Assembly (NCBI GenBank): GCA_938021685.1
Contig: CALIFM010000086.1
Coordinates: forward strand, 1 to 9,908
Direction: 5' to 3'
Source: an uncultured Gammaproteobacteria bacterium
GTDB taxonomy: Bacteria > Pseudomonadota > Gammaproteobacteria > Arenicellales > Poriferihabitantaceae
DNA length: 9,908 bases
Below are positions 1 to 5,913 of the stretch, piece after piece; the first letter of the stretch is position 1, and the number at the start of each line of letters is the position of its first letter. A model generated the notes under the pieces. That model did no database searches. It was not told the origin of the DNA and saw only the letters and a program-made list of their open reading frames with translations. Both the position numbers and the translations under genes were made by a program.

Positions 1-1
1 A

Positions 2-565
2 GGTGATGTAAAGTTGTCAAAATTAATTGGTTTATTCACACGTGATAATGAACCAAGTGAGCCGAAATTAAGCTCTTTTGACCCAGCGCGCTATACTAAG
101 CAAAGCACGCAAACAGGTGAGTTTACCGTGCATGGCGTGGGTAATTTAAAAACACAAATTGCCAAATGCTGCTTACCGGTGCCAGGCGAGCAAATTGTTG
201 GCTTTATTACTCGCGGTCGTGGTATTTCGATTCATAAGCGAGGTTGTTCTAATATGTTGCATTTGCCTGAAGAGGATCATGCACGATTGATTGATGTAAG
301 CTGGGGAGTTGGTGAAGAGACGAGTTTTGTAGCTAACATCAATATCACCGCCTATAATCGGTCTGGCTTGCTTAATGATGTCACTAAAACTTTAAGCGAT
401 ACCAATATCCAAATTCAAAAAGCAGCACTGGATGTGCAAGAAGAAGACTCGATTGTGCAGTTAAGCTTAGCGATAGAGGTGAGTGACATTGGCAATTTAA
501 ACAAGGCGCTGACGAAGGTAAAGCTGATCCCCAATGTGTTAGAAGCATTGCGGGTGGTGACTTGA
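2..565 (+). CDS. relA: RelA-type (p)ppGpp synthetase, C-terminal part (5' end outside window)
   Basis: This is the regulatory C-terminal end of a RelA/SpoT-family stringent-response enzyme, which makes (p)ppGpp on stalled ribosomes. The frame is open from base 2 (GDVKLSKLIG...), so the TTG at 14 is an internal Leu and not a start. About 187 residues are visible. A zinc-finger/conserved-cysteine domain carries C56, C57, H78 and C82 (visible numbering), with the same spacing as the E. coli RelA CC...H...C set. An ACT/RRM-like domain follows from about residue 107 to the end. The motifs GFITRGRGISIH and NRSGLLNDVT resemble RelA more than SpoT (SpoT has HVSPGKGLVIH). The synthetase, hydrolase-like and TGS domains would lie upstream, so activity cannot be judged here. 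The stop TGA at 563-565 touches the possible TTG start of mobA. Confidence 0.88.
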   Translation, partial: GDVKLSKLIGLFTRDNEPSEPKLSSFDPARYTKQSTQTGEFTVHGVGNLKTQIAKCCLPVPGEQIVGFITRGRGISIHKRGCSNMLHLPEEDHARLIDVSWGVGEETSFVANINITAYNRSGLLNDVTKTLSDTNIQIQKAALDVQEEDSIVQLSLAIEVSDIGNLNKALTKVKLIPNVLEALRVVT

Positions 566-585
566 TTAAAGCACTAGCGACTTTC

Positions 586-1221
586 ATGACTACTAAGACG
601 ACTGCTCACCCAAATCCAGATCAAGTAACTGCGGTCATATTAGCAGGTGGGCAAGGCAGGCGCATGGGTCAGCAAGACAAGGGGTTGCTGATGGTTGGAG
701 GACAAACGTTAGTCAAAAGAATCATTGCTTGTTTGCTGCCGCAGTGCGCGGGCATTATCATCAATGCTAATCGTAACCTACAACGTTATGAGGAATACGG
801 ATATTCTGTTGTGAGTGATCAGCATACTGGTTTTCAGGGGCCTTTAGCAGGTATCTACACCGCTATGCTAGCCTGTGAAACCCCTTGGTTGGTAACCGTG
901 CCGTGTGATGCGCCGTATGTGAGTGCGCATTACGTTCAAGCATTATGTGATGCGATAAGGCAGAGTAAAGTTTCGCCGCGCATTGCCGTAGCACGCGACG
1001 CGCAACGTTTGCAACCGGTGCATGCCTTGATTGGTTGCCATTTACATTCCGATTTAGCTGACTATTTGAGTGCCGATGGGCGTAAAATAGACCGTTGGTA
1101 TCAACAGCACTCTATGGTTGAAGTGGATTTTTCTGACCACGCAGCTTTATTTGAAAACGTCAACACACCAGCCCAGCTCACTGCCTATGAACGAAGCTTG
1201 TCCGCACGCAATGCAGATTGA
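586..1221 (+). CDS. mobA: Molybdenum cofactor guanylyltransferase MobA
   Basis: MobA transfers GMP from GTP to Mo-molybdopterin, giving the bis-MGD cofactor of DMSO-reductase-family enzymes such as formate dehydrogenase and nitrate reductase. The protein is about 211 residues; E. coli MobA has 194. Visible motifs are the nucleotide-binding LAGGQGRRMG with a following Lys (QDKGL), the metal-site VPCDAPY (Asp108), the RLQPVHALI segment and the C-terminal FENVNTPAQL, all family hallmarks. I chose ATG 586 because it leaves a normal short lead before the LAGG motif. A TTG at 562, in frame and overlapping the relA stop as TTGA, would add 8 residues and has a GGTGA just upstream (556-560), so it is a real alternative. 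Neither start has a strong ribosome binding site. The gene sits between relA and mobB, probably co-transcribed with mobB and fdhD. Confidence 0.93.
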   Translation: MTTKTTAHPNPDQVTAVILAGGQGRRMGQQDKGLLMVGGQTLVKRIIACLLPQCAGIIINANRNLQRYEEYGYSVVSDQHTGFQGPLAGIYTAMLACETPWLVTVPCDAPYVSAHYVQALCDAIRQSKVSPRIAVARDAQRLQPVHALIGCHLHSDLADYLSADGRKIDRWYQQHSMVEVDFSDHAALFENVNTPAQLTAYERSLSARNAD

Positions 1222-1771
1222 ATTTGCGGTGCCAGTATTGGGCTTGTGTGCATATAGCGGCACGGGTAAAACGCATTTGTTGCGCCAGCTTTTGCCACTA
1301 CTGCGTGCGCAGCAACTGCGCGTAGGTGTCGTCAAGCATGCTCACCACAATTTTGAAATTGACCATGCTGGCAAAGACAGCGCGGTATTGCGCGAAGCCG
1401 GAGCAAGCCAAATGGCGATTGCTTCCAATAATTGCCTAGCTTTTATCGAGGATCGCGATATATCTGCACCTGCCCCGAGTCTGCAACAGGCATTAGCTTT
1501 GCTGCAGCCAGAGCGCTTAGATATGGTGATTGCCGAGGGTTTTAAGCAAGCGGCTATAGATAAAATTGAGTTGCATCGTCCAGCTTTGGGTGCAGATTTA
1601 ATGTGTAACACAGATAAGCACGTGATTGCTTTGGCGACAGACACATCCGTTAAGCCAGCGCGCCACGTGACACAGCTTGATTTAAATGATGTGCCACAAA
1701 TTGGTGTCTTTATTGCTCAATGGTATGAGCAGGTAAAAGGGCGAGCCGCTGAGAAGATTGCTAAGCCTTAA
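1211..1771 (+). CDS. mobB: Molybdopterin-guanine dinucleotide biosynthesis adaptor MobB
   Basis: MobB is a GTP-binding P-loop protein that assists MobA in bis-MGD formation. It is helpful but not strictly required in E. coli. The product is 186 residues. A Walker A loop, GLCAYSGTGKTHLL, lies at about residues 10-23. It is followed by VVKHAHHNFEIDHAGKDS, the counterpart of the family's KHTHHD...GKDS segment, and later by MVIAEGFKQAAIDKIELHR, matching the family's EGFK...Kie.hR element. I chose ATG 1211 because it places the P-loop at the normal distance from the N-terminus. This makes an 11-base overlap with mobA. In-frame upstream starts exist at 1187 and 1118, but they would only add residues coded inside mobA that have no MobB likeness. 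Translation is probably coupled to mobA. Confidence 0.93.
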   Translation: MQIEFAVPVLGLCAYSGTGKTHLLRQLLPLLRAQQLRVGVVKHAHHNFEIDHAGKDSAVLREAGASQMAIASNNCLAFIEDRDISAPAPSLQQALALLQPERLDMVIAEGFKQAAIDKIELHRPALGADLMCNTDKHVIALATDTSVKPARHVTQLDLNDVPQIGVFIAQWYEQVKGRAAEKIAKP

Positions 1772-1789
1772 GTGCTCGAAGCTTTGATA

Positions 1790-2617
1790 ATGAGCCCAGA
1801 AATCACTATTAACTCTGTGCAGTTAACCCAAGCTAGTTTGCCGCGTACTGCACAGGTGCAGGCAGTTGATCAAAAGGGTGAGCGGCGGGCAGGTGAAATT
1901 GCACAAGAGAGACCCTTAACTCTGTATCTTGATAAGCAGGAATTAGTAACTGTGATGACCATTGGTGCAGAGCCAGAGTTGTTGGCGCTAGGCTGGCTTA
2001 AAAATCAGCGCATTATTGAGCGTGTGCAGCAAATAAAAGCGGTGCAAGTGGATTGGGAAACTGAATCTGCCGTGGTGGTGTCACAGCTCGAGCAGAGCGT
2101 AAAGACCTCAGATTTGGGTAAAAAAACCGTAACTACTGGTTGTGGGCAGGGCACGATGTATGGTGATTTGATGGATTATGTCAGCCACTTGACTCTACCC
2201 AAGGTGACCCTGAAGCAGTCGATGATTTATGCTTTGTTAGCGCGCCTTGCAAGTCATAATGAAATATATAAGCGAGCAGGAGCGGTGCACGGCTGTGCTT
2301 TATGCGTTGGCGATGAGATTATAAAATTTGTGGAAGATGTTGGGCGGCATAATGCAGTGGATGCGTTGGCAGGGCATATGCTTTTACACGAGCTAAAAGG
2401 CGACGATATAATATTCTATACCACCGGGCGGCTAACATCAGAGATGGTGATTAAAGTGGCCTTGATGGGAGTGCCGATCTTATTGTCTCGCTCTGGTATT
2501 ACCCAGATGGGGCTGGACATTGCGCAGCAATTGGGTGTGGTATTAATTGCCCGCGCGAAGGGTAAGCATTTTTTGGTTTACCACGGAGAAAAACAAATTG
2601 AGTTTGATCAGGTGTAG
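1790..2617 (+). CDS. fdhD: Formate dehydrogenase accessory sulfurtransferase FdhD, variant cysteine motif
   Basis: FdhD passes sulfur from a cysteine desulfurase (IscS in E. coli) to the bis-MGD cofactor before insertion into formate dehydrogenase. The protein has 275 residues; E. coli FdhD has 277. The N-terminal block ERPLTLYLDKQELVTVMTIG, then ELLALGWLKNQRII, the central EDVGRHNAVDALAG and GRLTSEMVIKVALMGVPILL all fit the FdhD/NarQ family. The E. coli sulfur-transfer motif is CxxC (Cys121/Cys124). Here the equivalent loop reads TTGCGQGT with one Cys (C118), while a nearby CALC segment gives C169 and C172. A GTG at 1772, just after the mobB stop, would add 6 residues. Both starts have poor ribosome binding sites (GAAG at 1778-1781 for ATG 1790). 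No formate dehydrogenase gene is in the window. The position after mobAB supports a role in bis-MGD enzyme maturation. Confidence 0.9.
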   Translation: MSPEITINSVQLTQASLPRTAQVQAVDQKGERRAGEIAQERPLTLYLDKQELVTVMTIGAEPELLALGWLKNQRIIERVQQIKAVQVDWETESAVVVSQLEQSVKTSDLGKKTVTTGCGQGTMYGDLMDYVSHLTLPKVTLKQSMIYALLARLASHNEIYKRAGAVHGCALCVGDEIIKFVEDVGRHNAVDALAGHMLLHELKGDDIIFYTTGRLTSEMVIKVALMGVPILLSRSGITQMGLDIAQQLGVVLIARAKGKHFLVYHGEKQIEFDQV

Positions 2618-2675
2618 AAATGCGGGTGAGGTTTGTGTATTTGATTCGTGCATTATTTGTATTTAACGGCGCTTA

Positions 2676-2708
2676 TTGTGTGCTTAAAATTGAGAACTGA
2701 TGTAAAAT
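2676..2708 (+). promoter_or_regulatory. Possible sigma-70 promoter for aroQ-accBC (weak)
   Basis: A -10-like TAAAAT lies at 2703-2708. The best -35-like hexamer upstream is TTGTGT at 2676-2681, but the spacer is 21 bases, longer than the usual 16-18. At a 17-base spacer the -35 position (2680-2685) reads GTGCTT, which is poor. TTGAGA at 2690-2695 is too close. The location 38 bases before aroQ is right for a promoter, but the sequence match is only partial, so the exact placement is uncertain. Confidence 0.25.
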
Positions 2709-2715
2709 CTCGATT
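2688..2715. repeat. Imperfect inverted repeat spanning the possible -10 element
   Basis: AATTGAGA (2688-2695) and TCTCGATT (2708-2715) are inverted copies with 12 bases between them. Seven of eight positions match by Watson-Crick pairing and the eighth is a G-T wobble. It could be an operator with half-sites about two helical turns apart, or a weak leader-RNA hairpin. There is no T-run, so it does not look like a terminator. Chance is possible for a dyad of this size. Confidence 0.35.
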
Positions 2716-2740
2716 CAACTTAAATAACATTTAGTAAACC

Positions 2741-2746
2741 AAGAGG
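2741..2746 (+). promoter_or_regulatory. Shine-Dalgarno-like AAGAGG abutting the aroQ start
   Basis: AAGAGG ends at the base before ATG 2747, so the spacing is zero instead of the usual 5-9 bases. No alternative start lies at a better distance downstream: the next in-frame codons contain ATA at 2768 but no ATG, GTG or TTG before the conserved core. Translation may be weak, or initiation may rely little on this site. Confidence 0.4.
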
Positions 2747-3196
2747 ATGCCAAAAAAACGGCTAAAAATACAAGTATTACATGGCCCTAACTTAAACTTG
2801 CTGGGCGTACGCGAGCCTGATGTTTATGGCAAGGCTACTTTGCTTGATATTAATACGACACTTGAAGCGCAAGCTAAAAAACATGCTGTCGGATTGCAAT
2901 TCTTACAAAGCAATGCAGAGCACGAGCTAGTGGAAGCAGTGCAGCAAGCGCGTGAAGATATAGACTTCATTATCATCAATCCGGGTGCATTTACCCATAC
3001 CAGTATTGCTTTGCGCGACGCTTTTGCTGCCGTGCCAGTGCCATTTATCGAAGTGCACCTGTCGAATGTGCATGCGCGTGAAGAATTTCGGCATCACTCT
3101 TATCTAGCGCCGTTGGCACACGGTGTGATTATGGGTTTAGGCGCTCAGGGTTATTCTTTGGCGCTAGAAGCCGCCATTGCAGAACTTAATAAATAA
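2747..3196 (+). CDS. aroQ: 3-dehydroquinate dehydratase, type II
   Basis: This enzyme converts 3-dehydroquinate to 3-dehydroshikimate in the shikimate pathway to chorismate and aromatic amino acids, as a cytosolic dodecamer of a flavodoxin-like fold. The product is 149 residues, normal for the type II family. Visible family motifs are HGPNLNLLG near the N-terminus, REPDVYG with R22 and the catalytic Tyr27, NPGAFTHTS with His84, and EVHLSNVHAREEFRHHS with the catalytic His104. ATG 2747 is the only usable start: an in-frame TAA lies at 2735-2737, and no other common start codon precedes the core. Its ribosome-binding-like AAGAGG (2741-2746) directly touches the ATG, an unusually short spacing. 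aroQ followed by accB is a conserved gammaproteobacterial arrangement. Confidence 0.96.
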   Translation: MPKKRLKIQVLHGPNLNLLGVREPDVYGKATLLDINTTLEAQAKKHAVGLQFLQSNAEHELVEAVQQAREDIDFIIINPGAFTHTSIALRDAFAAVPVPFIEVHLSNVHAREEFRHHSYLAPLAHGVIMGLGAQGYSLALEAAIAELNK

Positions 3197-3213
3197 AACT
3201 AGAACTTTACAAT

Positions 3214-3220
3214 AGAGAGG
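3214..3220 (+). promoter_or_regulatory. Ribosome binding site of accB
   Basis: AGAGAGG lies 5 bases before the GTG at 3226. It is one of the clearest ribosome binding sites in the window and decides the start of accB in favour of this GTG. Confidence 0.75.
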
Positions 3221-3225
3221 TTTTT

Positions 3226-3666
3226 GTGGATTTACGCAAAGTAAAAAAACTGATTGAACTGCTAGAAGCATCACAGTTATCAGAACTAGAAATTACTGAA
3301 GGAGAAGAAAGTATTCGTATCAGCCGTAACGGCGGCGCAGCAGCGCCAGCGCAATATACTGCAGCACCCGTTGCCGCCACGCCGACAGCGGCTGCCCCAG
3401 CTGTTGAAGCTGGCCCCACAGCTACGGCTACCGGACACGAAGTGGAATCACCTACTGTAGGCACCTTTTATTCGCGCTCAAGCCCAGACTCGGAGCCATT
3501 CGTTAAGGTGGGTGATGACGTTAAAGTGGGTACTACTTTATGCGTGGTAGAAGCGATGAAGACGTTCAACGAAATACAGTCAGATAAAGCAGGTAAGGTG
3601 CTACAAATTCTGAAGTCAGACGGCGAGCCGGTTGAGTTTAGCGAAGCCTTGTTTGTGATTGGTTAA
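3226..3666 (+). CDS. accB: Acetyl-CoA carboxylase biotin carboxyl carrier protein (BCCP)
   Basis: AccB carries the covalently bound biotin that shuttles carboxylate between biotin carboxylase (AccC) and the carboxyltransferase (AccAD) in the first committed step of fatty acid synthesis. The product is 146 residues; E. coli BCCP has 156. An N-terminal helical segment (DLRKVKKLIELLEASQ...) interacts with AccC in the family. An Ala/Pro-rich flexible linker covers about residues 38-70, and the biotinyl domain runs from about 72 to the end. The biotinylated lysine is K112 in VVEAMKTFNEI; the residue after it is Thr where E. coli has Met. The thumb region that marks acetyl-CoA-carboxylase-type BCCPs is present as SRSSPDSEPFV. 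The start is GTG, supported by AGAGAGG upstream. accC follows after 15 bases. In E. coli AccB lowers its own operon's expression; nothing here tests that. Confidence 0.97.
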   Translation: MDLRKVKKLIELLEASQLSELEITEGEESIRISRNGGAAAPAQYTAAPVAATPTAAAPAVEAGPTATATGHEVESPTVGTFYSRSSPDSEPFVKVGDDVKVGTTLCVVEAMKTFNEIQSDKAGKVLQILKSDGEPVEFSEALFVIG

Positions 3667-3681
3667 GCCTAGGGCGCGATA

Positions 3682-5031
3682 ATGATTAAGAAATTAGCCA
3701 TTGCTAATCGAGGTGAAATTGCGCTGCGTATTATGCGTGCTTGCCGCCAGCTGGGAATCAAATCAGTGGCTTTACATTCCAGTGCTGATCGCAACGCAAA
3801 GTACGTCAAGCTTTCAGATGAGTCAGTATGTATTGGCCCGCCGCCAGCCTTAAACAGTTATTTAGATACCTCAGCAGTGATTGCCGCAGCCGAAGTGACT
3901 AGCGCGGACGCTATTCACCCAGGTTATGGTTTCTTGTCCGAAAATGCTGATTTTGCAGAGCGTGTAGAGAACAGCGGCTTTATTTTCGTGGGCCCTAAGG
4001 CCGATAGTATTCGTGTTATGGGCGACAAAATCTCGGCAATTCAAGCGATGAAGGCGACTGGCGTGCCCTGTGTGCCGGGCTCGGATGGGCCGTTGGATGT
4101 ATCAAAACCCAAGGTGATCGAAGCAATGGCCAAGGAAATTGGCTTGCCGGTTATCATCAAAGCAGCCGGCGGCGGAGGCGGGCGGGGTATGCGCGTGGTG
4201 GAAAAGCAAAGCGATTTGATTTCATCCATCAAGCTAACCCAGCAAGAAGCAGCAGCAGCGTTTAATAATGAAGTGGTGTACATGGAAAAGTTTCTTACCA
4301 AGCCACGTCATGTTGAGATCCAAATCTTAGCCGATCAACACGGTAATGCGATTCACTTAGGTGACCGTGATTGCTCAATGCAGCGCCGCCACCAAAAGGT
4401 GATTGAAGAGGCGCCTGCACCTGGCATAAGTGATGCACTGCGGCAAAAAATTGGTAAGCGCTGCGCCGAGGCGGCCAAGGCGATCAATTATCGTGGAGTT
4501 GGCACCTTCGAGTTTTTATACCAAGATGGCGAATTTTATTTCATTGAAATGAACACGCGTATTCAAGTGGAGCACCCGGTGACTGAAATGATTACCGGTG
4601 TTGACCTGATTAAAGAGCAATTGTTAGTGGCTGATGGCCATGAGTTGCGTTTAAAGCAAAAAGACGTTCAGTTCAATGGGCATGCGATTGAGTGTCGTAT
4701 TAATGCTGAAGATCCGGAAACCTTTTTACCTTCGCCTGGTGAAATAACGCAATACCATATGGCTGGTGGCCCCGGTGTGCGGGTTGATTCACATGCATAT
4801 ACGCATTATGTGGTGCCGCCGTATTACGATTCGATGGTCGGCAAATTGATTGCGCATGGTGCCACGCGTGAAGAGGCGATCGCTAGAATGCAGGGTGCTT
4901 TGCAAGAAATGGTGGTAGACGGTATTAAAACTAATTTGCCGCTGCACATGGAATTACTGCAAGATCGCGGCTTTGTAGAGGGCCAACAAGATATCCATTA
5001 TCTAGAAAAAAAGTTAGGGCTTAGTCATTAA
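3682..5031 (+). CDS. accC: Acetyl-CoA carboxylase, biotin carboxylase subunit
   Basis: AccC uses ATP and bicarbonate to carboxylate biotin on AccB. The protein is 449 residues, the same as E. coli AccC, and aligns with it almost end to end with a one-residue insertion near residue 140. The N-terminal biotin-carboxylase domain starts IANRGEIALRI. ATP-grasp features are MGDKISAI (Lys116), IIKAAGGGGGRGMR (Lys160 and the glycine-rich loop), RDCSMQRRHQKVIEEAPAP and FIEMNTRIQVEHPVTE with E289, N291 and R293, matching E. coli E288, N290 and R292. The C-terminal domain ends YLEKKLGL, as in E. coli. AGGG at 3671-3674 lies 7 bases before the ATG. The 15-base gap from accB and 3-base gap to prmA support one operon. 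The carboxyltransferase genes accA and accD are not here, as usual. Confidence 0.98.
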   Translation: MIKKLAIANRGEIALRIMRACRQLGIKSVALHSSADRNAKYVKLSDESVCIGPPPALNSYLDTSAVIAAAEVTSADAIHPGYGFLSENADFAERVENSGFIFVGPKADSIRVMGDKISAIQAMKATGVPCVPGSDGPLDVSKPKVIEAMAKEIGLPVIIKAAGGGGGRGMRVVEKQSDLISSIKLTQQEAAAAFNNEVVYMEKFLTKPRHVEIQILADQHGNAIHLGDRDCSMQRRHQKVIEEAPAPGISDALRQKIGKRCAEAAKAINYRGVGTFEFLYQDGEFYFIEMNTRIQVEHPVTEMITGVDLIKEQLLVADGHELRLKQKDVQFNGHAIECRINAEDPETFLPSPGEITQYHMAGGPGVRVDSHAYTHYVVPPYYDSMVGKLIAHGATREEAIARMQGALQEMVVDGIKTNLPLHMELLQDRGFVEGQQDIHYLEKKLGLSH

Positions 5032-5034
5032 AAA

Positions 5035-5913
5035 ATGACAGATAATTGGCAACAATTAAGCCTGAGTGCACCGCTTGAAGAGGTGGGGGCGTTGATATCC
5101 TTGTTGGAAGATAATGGGGCGCAAGCAATTACCCAGCAGAATGCGCGTGAAGACTCATATTACGATTTAGCTAGCCCCGGTGAGCCACAATGGCAACATC
5201 AGAAAATCACGGCTTTGTTTGAGCTAAATGATATGACCGATGGCTTGTTGATTGAGTTACAAACCGAGCCTAATTTAGTGCGTGATTTATCGATTGAGCA
5301 ATTGATCGATCAGGATTGGCAAACTCAGTGGCAAGATCAGTATCAGGCAATGGAAGTGGCTTCGGATTTATGGATTTGCCCTAGCTGGATTGATCAGGTT
5401 TTTCCTAGACAGGCTACTGTCATTAAAATTGACCCTGGCTTGGCCTTTGGCACGGGTACTCATGAAACCACGCAGCTGTGTATGCAAGCCTTGAATGACC
5501 TAGATCTTGATGATGCTAATGTCTTGGATTACGGCTGTGGTTCTGGTGTGCTTGGCATAGCGGCGATCAAGTTGGGAGCAAAGCAGGCAATTGGGGTGGA
5601 TATTGATCCAAAAGCAGAAGTGGTTGCTGTCCAAAACAGCTCAGCTAATAGAGTTCGAGGGCAATTTATTATTGAATCGGCTGCACAAGCAGTTAAGCGT
5701 AATTATCAGGTGGTGGTGGCCAATATTTTGGCAAGCGCCTTGATTGAGTTATCAGCCAGCTTAACAGCTGCACTTGAGCAGCGAGGCACCTTGATTCTAT
5801 CGGGCATTTTAGAGCACCAAGCACAGTCTGTGATAGACCATTATGCACAAGACTTCGAATTTGCTTCATTACAACGCAACGAATGGGTGGCTTTAGTGGG
5901 GAAAAAGATATGA
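5035..5913 (+). CDS. prmA: Ribosomal protein L11 methyltransferase
   Basis: PrmA trimethylates ribosomal protein L11 at several amino groups using S-adenosylmethionine. The product is 292 residues; E. coli PrmA has 293. The N-terminal substrate-recognition domain covers about residues 1-60 and a linker with LWICPSW follows. The methyltransferase core carries DPGLAFGTGTHETT, the SAM-binding motif LDYGCGSGVLGIAA (G167-G171), the acidic GVDIDP and the VVANIL motif (N230) typical of this family. The start ATG lies 3 bases after the accC stop. The nearest Shine-Dalgarno-like AGGG (5016-5019) is 15 bases away, too far to be good, so translation is probably coupled to accC. The stop overlaps the next gene's start as ATGA. 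Confidence 0.96.
   Translation: MTDNWQQLSLSAPLEEVGALISLLEDNGAQAITQQNAREDSYYDLASPGEPQWQHQKITALFELNDMTDGLLIELQTEPNLVRDLSIEQLIDQDWQTQWQDQYQAMEVASDLWICPSWIDQVFPRQATVIKIDPGLAFGTGTHETTQLCMQALNDLDLDDANVLDYGCGSGVLGIAAIKLGAKQAIGVDIDPKAEVVAVQNSSANRVRGQFIIESAAQAVKRNYQVVVANILASALIELSASLTAALEQRGTLILSGILEHQAQSVIDHYAQDFEFASLQRNEWVALVGKKI

Larger units (their letters stand above)
2618..2746. other. Spacer between fdhD and aroQ, the longest gap in the window
   Basis: This 129-base AT-rich spacer separates the relA-mobAB-fdhD group from the aroQ-acc group. I see no gene and no hairpin followed by a T-run, so no intrinsic terminator is evident for fdhD. It contains the promoter-like elements and imperfect dyad described separately, and it is the most natural place for a promoter serving aroQ-accB-accC. 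Confidence 0.6.

Noticed and set aside
14..565. Stand-alone small ACT-domain protein starting at TTG 14
   Set aside because: The frame is open to the window edge with RelA-like sequence before the TTG, so this is the tail of a larger RelA.
1118..1210. Longer N-terminus for MobB starting inside mobA
   Set aside because: The added residues have no MobB likeness, and the P-loop sits at its normal position from ATG 1211.
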